From contig CAZSLS010000006.1 of assembly GCA_964607575.1 (NCBI GenBank), forward strand, positions 17,466 to 81,465: a stretch of DNA of 64,000 nt, given 5' to 3'. The notes beneath the pieces were generated by a model that was not told where the DNA came from, searched no databases, and saw only the letters and a list, made by a program, of their open reading frames with translations. Positions 17,195 through 25,695 of the stretch are shown piece by piece (position 1 is the first letter of the stretch; the number at the start of each line of letters is the position of its first letter). Both the position numbers and the translations under genes were made by a program. The DNA comes from BS750m-G57 sp964607575 (GTDB taxonomy: Bacteria > Planctomycetota > Phycisphaerae > SM23-33).

Positions 17195-19752
17195 GACGAT
17201 TCGGAATGTTGGCGTGCCTGCTCGCGTGTCTGTTTGCTTCGGTTGGACAGGCGGTCGAACCGATCCGTCTGGCAAATAAGCATATCCGGGCTGATTTCAA
17301 GTTGATCGGTGGCGCGTGGGCCAACTGTGGTCTTTCGCGGGCCGACGGGTCGGATGCGATGAGACTGGTCAGCGACGAGTTCGAGGTTCTCCTGTTTGAT
17401 GACACTCGCTTCACGGCCGCAGACTACCGGGCGGGCGACCCCAAGCGAATAATCGGCAACGATGGATCGCAGGTGATGGTGATCGAGTACAAGCCTGAAG
17501 CCTCGACGTCTCCCAAAGCGCCTCGCAGGGTGACGGTCGCCTACGAGCTTGGCAAGGGACCATATCTCCGCAAGATCGTTACGATCGCGATGAAAAAAGG
17601 CGAGAAGGTCGACCGACTGAGCGTGCTGCGATTCTCGACGTCGACAAAAGCCTCTCGCGGCGGGCGGGGCGAGGCGGTGTTCCTGGGCAACTGGTTCGTC
17701 GGGGCGGACTATCCGTGCTTCTATAGTCGGCATAGCGACGGATTTGCCAATCCCGATTATTTCTACCGCTGGGATTACATGATAGATCTCGCCGGCGGCG
17801 ATAAGATTCTGGCCCCGCGCAAGGGTCTGGTGTCGGTGTTTCATTTTCCCGGATACGCCCGCTTGCAGGCCGGAGGCAAGTGGGAGATCGTTTCCAAACG
17901 TGCGGTTATCGGTTTGAGCAAGGCCAAGGGCGACAATGCGGAGTTGGCGCTGTTCGATTACATCGCCGAAACGCGAAAACCTCCTCGCAGCCACCTGCAC
18001 TACAACAACTGGTACAGCCCCGAAGGCAAGAACCTCAGCGTCGACAAGTTCATCCCGAACGTCTACAAACCCATCAACGACAAGCTGAAAAAGTACGGGG
18101 CTAAACTCGATGCGATAGTGCCTGACCACGGATGGCAGAACACCAAGGCGTTCGAATACATATTCCAGCCGCAGGTCAACGCCACCCACTCACCGCTGCC
18201 CGAACTCGCTAAAGCTCTGATGGACTCAGGCAAAACGCACCTGGGGATTTGGATGGCGCTGGACGGGACGAACAACTCCACCGCACACGGACTGAAAATC
18301 GGCTACAAGCCCGCATACGCCAAAGGCTTCAAACGCGAGGCCAAATGGATGGCGGGCAAGGCGTACTTCAACATACTCGACCCGAAATACCAGCGCGACC
18401 TCAAGAAGGCGCTGAAGTTCCTGATCGTCGATGCGGGAGTGGACTATATCAAGCACGATTTCAACCACAACTTCACCAGCAACTACATCTCGCAGCGTCA
18501 CGCGCGCGAGGCCTGCCTCGACGTGACGCTCGGCCTGCTGAAGTACGAACGGTCGCTTAATCCGAAGGTCTACCAGAATTACACCAACGGATCGTGGTTT
18601 TCGCCATGGTGGTTGCAGCATGTAGATTCGCTGTGGATGATGTCGGGCGATTCGGGCAACTCTCGCAAGTATCCGCACCTGGCGCATCGCGACCGTTCAA
18701 CGTCGTATCGCGACGAATATTTTTTCCAGAATTTCAACAACCCCCAGCGCACCGCCCGGCCGGTGATTCCGATCGCCAACTTCATGACGCACGGGATCAT
18801 TTATTCAGCCAAGAAGCCCTTCACCGACGGGCACGACCTGCTGGAAAACTGGTCGAATCACGTTGTGATGTACTACGCACGCGGGACGATGGTCAAGGAA
18901 CTCTACCTCACGCCGAAGCTGCTCAGCGAGGCCCAGTGGGAAGTGCTGGGGCGGGCGTCCGACTGGGCGCAGCGCAACCAGCATCGCCTGAAGAACACGG
19001 TGATAATCGGCGGGGATCCGGGCAAGGGCGAGATTTACGGGCTTATCAGTTGGGTCGGTGGGCGGGCGATACTCACCGTTCGCAATCCCAACCGCAACGC
19101 TCAAACACTAACCGTACCGTTCGACTGGACGGTCTACTACCGCGGCGCAAAGGGCAAGGCGTACCGGGCGCGGGCGATCTATCCGTTCGTCGAACAGATG
19201 CCCTGGGTGCTGACTTCGGGCCAACCGTTCAAAGTAACGGTCCCCGGCGACACGGTGATCGTTTACGAGATTGATCCGGGCCGACCGCCTGAGACGCCGG
19301 CGGCCGAGGCCAAACCGTTACCGGTGACCAAGGCGACAGTCGACGGCGATGCGATCGTTATGAAGTTGCGGGTGCCTGACGAGGCGATGGAACGCTACGA
19401 ACTGATCATCCAGCCGTGGGGTACAATCGACGTGGAACTCACCATCGACGGTAAGCCCGTTCCGGCCCGCCAATCATCCAAGGACGCTCGATGGAGCATC
19501 CACGCGTTCGGCCTTGCGTCATACCGCGGCAAGACGATAGCTCTCCGGGCCCGCCTCAAGGCCGACCCCGCCGCCAAGCGAAAGCCTCGCCCCAAGACTC
19601 CGACCGAAGCATGGGTCATCGCCGACCGTCCCGTAACCGCCAGGCCCGAGCCCTCCGACCGGCATCTGCCCAAACCGATCTCGCAGAACTATCGCCGAGT
19701 AACCCAAAACGTTCTGACCAAACGAAGCGTTCCGGTATCCACGGGCAAGTAG
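17191..19752 (+). CDS. Exported GH-D clan (GH36/GH27-like) glycoside hydrolase
   Basis: About 853 aa from ATG 17191 with AAAGGA upstream. A signal peptide is clear (MRRFGMLACLLACLFASVGQA). A beta-rich N-terminal domain (~25-270) is followed by a TIM barrel (~270-560) with NNWYSPEG and DHGWQN near its start. The probable nucleophile is D423 in YIKHDFNH and the probable acid/base is D487 in WMMSGDSGN, matching the spacing and context of alpha-galactosidase-type enzymes. The C-terminal part has two beta domains. It likely removes alpha-linked galactose or a related sugar outside the cytoplasm; the exact specificity is unsure. The inserted IS directly upstream has probably replaced its native promoter region. 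Confidence 0.68.
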   Translation: MRRFGMLACLLACLFASVGQAVEPIRLANKHIRADFKLIGGAWANCGLSRADGSDAMRLVSDEFEVLLFDDTRFTAADYRAGDPKRIIGNDGSQVMVIEYKPEASTSPKAPRRVTVAYELGKGPYLRKIVTIAMKKGEKVDRLSVLRFSTSTKASRGGRGEAVFLGNWFVGADYPCFYSRHSDGFANPDYFYRWDYMIDLAGGDKILAPRKGLVSVFHFPGYARLQAGGKWEIVSKRAVIGLSKAKGDNAELALFDYIAETRKPPRSHLHYNNWYSPEGKNLSVDKFIPNVYKPINDKLKKYGAKLDAIVPDHGWQNTKAFEYIFQPQVNATHSPLPELAKALMDSGKTHLGIWMALDGTNNSTAHGLKIGYKPAYAKGFKREAKWMAGKAYFNILDPKYQRDLKKALKFLIVDAGVDYIKHDFNHNFTSNYISQRHAREACLDVTLGLLKYERSLNPKVYQNYTNGSWFSPWWLQHVDSLWMMSGDSGNSRKYPHLAHRDRSTSYRDEYFFQNFNNPQRTARPVIPIANFMTHGIIYSAKKPFTDGHDLLENWSNHVVMYYARGTMVKELYLTPKLLSEAQWEVLGRASDWAQRNQHRLKNTVIIGGDPGKGEIYGLISWVGGRAILTVRNPNRNAQTLTVPFDWTVYYRGAKGKAYRARAIYPFVEQMPWVLTSGQPFKVTVPGDTVIVYEIDPGRPPETPAAEAKPLPVTKATVDGDAIVMKLRVPDEAMERYELIIQPWGTIDVELTIDGKPVPARQSSKDARWSIHAFGLASYRGKTIALRARLKADPAAKRKPRPKTPTEAWVIADRPVTARPEPSDRHLPKPISQNYRRVTQNVLTKRSVPVSTGK

Positions 19753-19776
19753 TATTGTTCGATGACCTGAGATGCG

Positions 19777-19986
19777 TCAGAACCCCGCGGCGGTGAGATC
19801 CAGCAGATCGACCCCGCCGAGGATCGGACCGATCTCCGGGCGGGAATTGCCGACATTTACCAGCGCATTTGCGGTGAGTGTTTCGGCGTCATCACCGAGA
19901 TCGAAGAACGCTGCCCCCACGACGTTCAGGGACCCACTCAACAGTATCCGCTCTTCCAGGACTTCAAATAACGTATGTTCGTGCAT
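19777..19986 (-). pseudogene. LEPR-XLL-type N-terminal export tag, probably a truncated gene
   Basis: Encodes 69 aa. Residues 5-17 (TLFEVLEERILLS) match the LEPR-XLL-type motif that opens very large surface or secreted proteins in Planctomycetota and relatives; the second position pair is EE instead of EP. A purine-rich GGAGAGAG lies before the ATG. Only ~50 more residues follow (ending DLTAAGF) before a stop, whereas such proteins normally run to hundreds or thousands of residues. It is best read as the remnant of a lost large surface protein, though a genuine tiny protein cannot be excluded. Confidence 0.6.
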
Positions 19987-19988
19987 TG

Positions 19989-20014
19989 CCTACTCTCTCC
20001 GTAAGTAGAGTAGG
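19989..20014. repeat. Small inverted repeat before the LEPR-type remnant
   Basis: CCTACTCT (19989-19996) and AGAGTAGG (20007-20014) form a perfect 8-bp stem with a 10-base loop, just upstream of the minus-strand start at 19986. In the transcript the stem and loop would cover the GGAGAGAG ribosome binding site, so it could hide it. Confidence 0.4.
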
Positions 20015-20066
20015 ACACAAAACACCCTCGGGCAAATCGACCCGGCGACAAACAGTTATCTTCGAC

Positions 20067-21503
20067 TTAAGTGATCCGCTCGGGCATGATCGCGTTGTTC
20101 TTCACCAGCCAGGTTTCGAGATCGGCTTTCATTTGTGCGGCTATTTTCGGGTGCTGCTTGGCGATGTTCACTTTCTCCGAGATATCTTTCGACAGATCGT
20201 ACAACTCGACCGATCCGTCGAGATACCACTTGATGAGCTTGTACTTGCCTTGCCTGATCGCCCCACCCAGGCCGTTGGACCTGTGGAAGGCGTAGTTGGG
20301 GTAGTGGAAGTGGATGGCTTTACGCGTGAGGGGCCCCTTTTGCGTCAGCAGGGGCGTGATGTCCTCACCGTCGATGATCTGTCCACGCTGCGGTTGCAAT
20401 CCGGCCGCTGACAGCAGGGTCGGGTAAAAGTCCGTGCTGATAATCGGCGTGGCGCAGGTCGTATTCGGGGGCACGATCCCTGGCCAGCGGATGATGGTCG
20501 GTACGCGAATCCCGCCTTCGTAGAGGTGTCCCTTGTCCAGGCGAAGCGGTCTGTTGTCGCCCACGCCGCCGTAGGCGCCGTTGTCGGACGTGAAGATCAC
20601 CAGCGTCTCGTCGCGGATGCCCAGTTCGTCGACTTTCGCGAACAGTCGCCCCATGGCCGTATCCATCGCTTCGAGCATGGCGGCGTATCGCGCGTCCTTG
20701 ATGCCCGGCCCGATGCGAGACTTGTACTTCTCGATCAGCGGATTCGGCGCCTCCATCGGCCAGTGTACCGTGTAGTTCCACAGTGACAGGAAGAACGGTT
20801 GCTTTTTGGCTCGGCTGGCGGTGATGAAACTCATCGCTTCGTCGCACAGGCGGTCAGGCAGGTACTCACCGGCCTTGCGGGGCTTGAGATTGTAGATCTT
20901 GTAGGGATCCCAGTAGGTCGGCGGTCCGCCGTAGCAGCATCCGCCAATGTTAATGTCGAAACCCTGGTTCTCGGGATTGAACCTGTCGTCGCCGCGGCCT
21001 TGATCGTTGCCCTTGCGTTTCCCGCTCATGTGCCATTTGCCCATGAAGGCGGTGGCGTATCCGGCGGATTTGAGGCGTTCGGCGATGGTGACCTTCTCAA
21101 GCGGCAGGACGTTGATTGTCTTGGCGGACTTGAGCTTGGCGCCTTTGGGCTCGAAGCGCGGGTGGTCGGGGATGTGGTTAGTGATCATCAGGCGGGCCGG
21201 CGACTGCCCCGACATGATCGACGCCCGCGTGGGTGAGCACACCGGTGCGGCCGCGTAGGCGTCGGTGAATCGCATACCATCTTTGGCGAGCTTGTCGATA
21301 TGCGGCGTGTCGAGATTCTTGTTGCCTTGGCAGTGCAGGTCCATCCAGCCCATGTCATCGACCATTATCAGGATGATATTGGGCTTCTTGCCGGCCTTGC
21401 CGGATGCTGTCGTGGAGATTGCCTGCTTGCAGCCGCCCAGCGATACCGCCGCGGCGCCGAGTGCGACGGTTTTGAGAAATTCACGTCTGTTGTGTTGCTT
21501 CAT
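20067..21503 (-). CDS. Tat-exported arylsulfatase-type sulfatase A
   Basis: 478 aa. The N-terminus carries a Tat motif (NRREFLKTV) and hydrophobic stretch, then GGC, a possible lipobox. The sulfatase signature CSPTR has C89 as the formylglycine precursor, followed by ASIMSGQSP. Metal-binding MVDDMGW lies near the start and FTSDNGAYG later. It hydrolyses sulfate esters, presumably on glycans, outside the cytoplasm. It lies 9 bases after sulfatase B, so the two form an operon, with AAGGAA before the ATG. The activating FGE must come from elsewhere, since the FGE-like protein at 30546 lacks a key Cys. Confidence 0.9.
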   Translation of the reverse strand: MKQHNRREFLKTVALGAAAVSLGGCKQAISTTASGKAGKKPNIILIMVDDMGWMDLHCQGNKNLDTPHIDKLAKDGMRFTDAYAAAPVCSPTRASIMSGQSPARLMITNHIPDHPRFEPKGAKLKSAKTINVLPLEKVTIAERLKSAGYATAFMGKWHMSGKRKGNDQGRGDDRFNPENQGFDINIGGCCYGGPPTYWDPYKIYNLKPRKAGEYLPDRLCDEAMSFITASRAKKQPFFLSLWNYTVHWPMEAPNPLIEKYKSRIGPGIKDARYAAMLEAMDTAMGRLFAKVDELGIRDETLVIFTSDNGAYGGVGDNRPLRLDKGHLYEGGIRVPTIIRWPGIVPPNTTCATPIISTDFYPTLLSAAGLQPQRGQIIDGEDITPLLTQKGPLTRKAIHFHYPNYAFHRSNGLGGAIRQGKYKLIKWYLDGSVELYDLSKDISEKVNIAKQHPKIAAQMKADLETWLVKNNAIMPERIT

Positions 21504-21512
21504 GGAAGTTCC

Positions 21513-22970
21513 TTACTTTGGTTTGTACTCGGGATTGGGCTTGGGGAGTTTGGCTCCGACTGACTTGAGCCATGCGGTCAGCTTTGCGTCCAGGTCGGCG
21601 ACCTTTTTGGGCATTGCTGCGGATTGGTCGGTCTTTTCGGACAGGTCGTCCTTGAGATTGTAAAGTTCCCGCTTACCGCTCTCGTAGCGGCGGATGAGTT
21701 TCCAGTCGCCCTCGCGGATGATGCTGTACGGCTTGATCCGCGTGCCCCACCAGTAATGCGGGAAATGCCAGTACAGCGTCTTGCGCTCCAGCCCGCCTGT
21801 CTGCTTTAGCAGCGGCATGAGGCTCAGCCCGTCGATAGTTTTGTCGGGCAATTTGGCGCTGGTGGCGGCGGCGATAGTGGGCAGGAGGTCGATGCTGCAG
21901 ACGGGCGTGTCGCATACCGAGCCGGGCTTGACGTTGCCCGGCCAGCGGATGATGAACGGTTCGCGAATCCCACCTTCGTACGCGTAACCCTTGCCCTTGC
22001 GAAGCGGGGCGTTGTTGGTCGCGGGGAAATGCACCGCGCCGCCGTTATCGGATGTGAAGATGAACATCGTATCGTCGGTGAGCTTGTGTTTGTCCAGGGC
22101 GGCCAGGATCCTGCCCACCGCTTGGTCAACGCTTTCGACCATGGCTGCATACACCGGGTTCTTCTGGTTGGTGGTCTTGCGTGCCCTGTACTTGGCGATG
22201 ATTTCCTTCTTGGCCTGGATGGGGGAGTGGACCGCGTAGTGGGCCATATACAGGAAGAACGGCTTGTCGTAATGCTTCTCGATGAAGCCGACCGCATGCT
22301 CGGCTTCGCGGTCGGTTAGGTACTCGCCTTTCTTCCGGGGCGGGAATGTGGCGATTCCCGCGGTCTTGCCTGACCTCGAGTACGGGTCGAAGAAGCTCGG
22401 CGGGGCTCCGATCTTGCATCCGCCGAAATTGTAATCGAATCCCTGCTGGTCAGGATGCCAGCCGGGAGGACCCAGATGCCACTTGCCCACGTGGCAGGAG
22501 ACGTATCCGAGCGGTTTGAGCATCTCGGGGATAGTGACCTCGTCGTGTTCGAGCCAGAACTTGCAGATTGGAGTCAGGAGCTTTCGATTGCGGTGCGGGT
22601 CGAAGCCTTCGGGGTTCTTGCGGGCTTTGGCGGCCTTTGCGGCGCGGCGGTCGTGGCAGTGGATCCAATCGGTCACGCCGACGCGGGCGGGGTATCGTCC
22701 GGTCATGACAGATGCTCGCGTGGGGCTGCAGACGGCGCAGGCGGCGTAGCCCTGGGTGAACTTCATGCCCCCGCGACAGAGGCGATCGATGCTGGGCGTC
22801 TGGTAGTACGTGCTTCCAAAGCAGCCCACGTCGGTCCAGCCCATATCGTCGACCAGCACGAGTACGACGTTCGGTTTGCGTTTCGAAGCTCTCACCGCGG
22901 CGGACGCTTGCGGAACGACGGCGGCCGCTGCGCCGAGGCTCAAAGCTTTGAGGAAGTCGCGTCGTTGCAT
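21513..22970 (-). CDS. Tat-exported arylsulfatase-type sulfatase B
   Basis: 485 aa, first gene of the two-sulfatase unit, with AGGAG before the ATG. The Tat signal is QRRDFLKALSLGAAAAV. The metal site LVDDMGWTD is near the start, the formylglycine motif is CSPTR with C81, and FTSDNGGAVHF holds further metal ligands. It is homologous to sulfatase A but divergent, so the pair probably acts on different sulfate positions. It diverges from HzsA-like copy 3 across a 130-base gap that should hold both promoters. Confidence 0.9.
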   Translation of the reverse strand: MQRRDFLKALSLGAAAAVVPQASAAVRASKRKPNVVLVLVDDMGWTDVGCFGSTYYQTPSIDRLCRGGMKFTQGYAACAVCSPTRASVMTGRYPARVGVTDWIHCHDRRAAKAAKARKNPEGFDPHRNRKLLTPICKFWLEHDEVTIPEMLKPLGYVSCHVGKWHLGPPGWHPDQQGFDYNFGGCKIGAPPSFFDPYSRSGKTAGIATFPPRKKGEYLTDREAEHAVGFIEKHYDKPFFLYMAHYAVHSPIQAKKEIIAKYRARKTTNQKNPVYAAMVESVDQAVGRILAALDKHKLTDDTMFIFTSDNGGAVHFPATNNAPLRKGKGYAYEGGIREPFIIRWPGNVKPGSVCDTPVCSIDLLPTIAAATSAKLPDKTIDGLSLMPLLKQTGGLERKTLYWHFPHYWWGTRIKPYSIIREGDWKLIRRYESGKRELYNLKDDLSEKTDQSAAMPKKVADLDAKLTAWLKSVGAKLPKPNPEYKPK

Positions 22971-23100
22971 TTATACGCTCCTGACTAACTTCGGACGACT
23001 ATAGCAGGCATGGGACCGCAAAGGAATTGAAATGCCCGCTGCAAACCGGTACGCTATGTTAACGCAGGCGGGGTGGTTCTATACAAAGGTGAGAAACGAA

Positions 23101-25683
23101 ATGAACACAAATGGTATCTCGAAAGTTATTTTGGGGCTGATGGTTGTTGCGTTGCTTTGCGGGCGGGCGGTCGCTGAACCCGACGCATGGACCGGAGGGG
23201 CGCCTTCGGGAGCCGCGTATCCCGAAGGGGAGGCCGACCGGCGATTCGCTACGCTGTCCCGGGATATCAAATCGCGGGCGACGATCAACAAGTTCGCCGC
23301 GGAGACTTTCCGCAAGGAGTCGATGATACTCGACACCGACCGCGACCCGCTGGACGTGGTCCTGCGCCGCAGCGAATCGCTACTTGCGGATATCGCGCGC
23401 CTGCCCAAGGCGCCCAAGCTCGACAAGATGAAGACCGAACTTGCCGCCTTGAAAACCGCCGCCGCCAAGGTCGACCCGAAGGACGCTCCGGCCCGCCGTG
23501 CGATCTTCGACAAGGTCTGCGCGCTCCGCAGGCGGATCGCATTCGCCAATCCGCTGCTGGACTTCAGCGAGATGCTGATCGTCAAGCGTCTGTTGCCTGG
23601 ATACAATCACATGTGCGACCAGTACTACGGTATGGCGCAGCGTCCCGGCGGGGGACTCTACGTTCTCAGCGACGTGTTCGGAGCCAAACCGCAGATACGA
23701 AGCCTTCTGGACAAGTCGGTGGTGACCACCGGGCGTCTGAAGGGCAAGAAGCTCTCCGGCGGTCCGAATAAACTCTGGAGGGTCCGCTACAACGGTATGG
23801 GAAGCAGCGGTGGCGACGAGACCCAGGGCGGATCGTTCCTCTCGCCCGATCTGTCGTTCGATGGTAAGACCGTCGCGTTCGCTTACGTTGAAATGACAGG
23901 CGACAGGAAGCACGATTTCCACACCGACCCTACAAAAGGGCACTGGAGCAAGGAACGAGCCTACCATGTATTCTCCGTCGGGATCGACGGGAAGAACCTC
24001 CGCATGCTCACCGACGGTACGTGGAACGATTTCGACCCGTGCTTCATGCCCTCGGGTCGAATCGCATTCATCACCGAGCGGCGCGGCGGATATCTGCGAT
24101 GCGGGCGAGTCTGCCCGACCTACACCCTGTACGACATGGCCGCAGACGGAAGCGGTATCAAATGCCTGTCGTTCCACGAGACAAACGAATGGCATCCCAG
24201 TGTCACCAACGACGGGATGATCATCTGGACGCGATGGGACTACGTTGACCGTCACGGGCAGATTGCCCACATGGCGTGGACCACCACCCCCGACGGACGC
24301 GACCCGCGCGCCGTACACGGAAACTACGCCACACGCAACAAGCGCCCTGACATGGAAGTCGACGCTCGTGCCATTCCCGGTTCGAACAAGTTCGTAGCCG
24401 TTGCCGCCCCGCACCACGCTCAATCGTTCGGTTCGATGGTGATTATCGACCCCCGCGCCGAAGACGATGACGCGATGGGCCCGGTGAAGCGCGTGACACC
24501 CGACGCGGGCTTCCCCGAATCGCAGACCCACAAGCAGCGGTCGATGCTCTACGGACAGCCCTGGCCGCTGAACGAAGACTACTACATCTGCGCGTATGAT
24601 CCCGGAGGAAGAGGCACCAGCGGGACAATGTACGGAATCTATCTCGTCGATTCCTTCGGTAACAGGGAACTGATCTATCGCGACCCGGCGATCGCCTCGC
24701 AGAGTCCCATTCCGATCAAGGCCCGCAAAAAGCCCCCGGTGATTCCGGAGATGTCCAAACGTCTCGAAGCCAATCCGCTCAAGGAGGCGACGGTCGGCGT
24801 GGTCAACGTTTACAATGCCGACAAGCCGCTGCCCAAGGGCGTGAAGATCAAATCGCTGCGAGTTTACCAGGTCTTCCCGCTGTCGGTCGCTTCGGCGCGG
24901 GTGACCCACGCCACCGGATGCCAGATCCCACAGGCCAGGGACTCGATCAACCTGACCCGCGCCGTGCTCGGTACGGTCCCCGTCGAGGCCGACGGAAGCG
25001 CCCACTTCACCGTACCCTCGGGCAAGGAACTGTTCTTCCAGGTACTCGACGAGAAGGGGCTGGCGGTTATGTCGATGCGGTCGGGCACGCATTTTCAGCC
25101 CGGCGAGCGTACGATCTGCCAGGGCTGCCACGAGTCCAAATACGGAGTAGCCACCTCGCCGTCGAGGAAGGTGACGATGGCGATGAAACGGGCTCCCTCA
25201 AAACTCAAACCCGAGGCCGACGGTACCAATCCGTTCAGCTACCCGCGACTCGTCCAGCCCGTGCTGGACAAGCACTGCGTCAAATGTCACGAGAAGAACA
25301 AGGACAATAAGGACAAGACCAAGCGAACCCTCCCGCTGGATTCGAAGATCGTCAAGACGGCCCGGGGTAGTTACATGAACCCGAAGACTTCCTACTTCGT
25401 TTCGTATCTGAACCTGGCGCCGAAGTACGGTTTCTACAATTACGGCGGTAAGAATTGGAACGATCCCAAATGGTACCGGAGCACGGCCGGCGAGTTCGGA
25501 GCCCAGGCCTCGAAACTTTATCAATTGCTCCAGAAGGGGCATTACAAGGTGAAGCTTTCGCCCGATGAGATGCGTCGCATAACCGTATGGCTGGATTCCT
25601 GCTCGCCGTTCTACGGAGTGTATGAGAAGGAAGGCGGACTGGCTCAACTCCGCGGTGAGATCGCCAAACCGACACTCGAATAA
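23101..25683 (+). CDS. HzsA-like dihaem propeller protein, copy 3
   Basis: About 860 aa. ATG 23101 is chosen because it opens a signal peptide (MNTNGISKVILGLMVVALLCGRAVA) after an AAGGTGAG site. The helical region with ILDTDRDPLDVVLRR matches copy 2, its closest relative here. A PD40-type propeller spans ~210-540. The hydrazine-synthase-alpha-like middle region (GTVPVEADGSAHF) ends in CQGCH at 673, and the C-terminal domain has CVKCH at 726. A Tyr lies four residues after the first haem His, the position that I recall ligating haem alpha-I in Kuenenia hydrazine synthase; the other three copies lack it. It is 12 bases from the tandem GH29 gene, so they are probably co-transcribed. Confidence 0.83.
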   Translation: MNTNGISKVILGLMVVALLCGRAVAEPDAWTGGAPSGAAYPEGEADRRFATLSRDIKSRATINKFAAETFRKESMILDTDRDPLDVVLRRSESLLADIARLPKAPKLDKMKTELAALKTAAAKVDPKDAPARRAIFDKVCALRRRIAFANPLLDFSEMLIVKRLLPGYNHMCDQYYGMAQRPGGGLYVLSDVFGAKPQIRSLLDKSVVTTGRLKGKKLSGGPNKLWRVRYNGMGSSGGDETQGGSFLSPDLSFDGKTVAFAYVEMTGDRKHDFHTDPTKGHWSKERAYHVFSVGIDGKNLRMLTDGTWNDFDPCFMPSGRIAFITERRGGYLRCGRVCPTYTLYDMAADGSGIKCLSFHETNEWHPSVTNDGMIIWTRWDYVDRHGQIAHMAWTTTPDGRDPRAVHGNYATRNKRPDMEVDARAIPGSNKFVAVAAPHHAQSFGSMVIIDPRAEDDDAMGPVKRVTPDAGFPESQTHKQRSMLYGQPWPLNEDYYICAYDPGGRGTSGTMYGIYLVDSFGNRELIYRDPAIASQSPIPIKARKKPPVIPEMSKRLEANPLKEATVGVVNVYNADKPLPKGVKIKSLRVYQVFPLSVASARVTHATGCQIPQARDSINLTRAVLGTVPVEADGSAHFTVPSGKELFFQVLDEKGLAVMSMRSGTHFQPGERTICQGCHESKYGVATSPSRKVTMAMKRAPSKLKPEADGTNPFSYPRLVQPVLDKHCVKCHEKNKDNKDKTKRTLPLDSKIVKTARGSYMNPKTSYFVSYLNLAPKYGFYNYGGKNWNDPKWYRSTAGEFGAQASKLYQLLQKGHYKVKLSPDEMRRITVWLDSCSPFYGVYEKEGGLAQLRGEIAKPTLE

Positions 25684-25695
25684 ACGAGGTGGACA

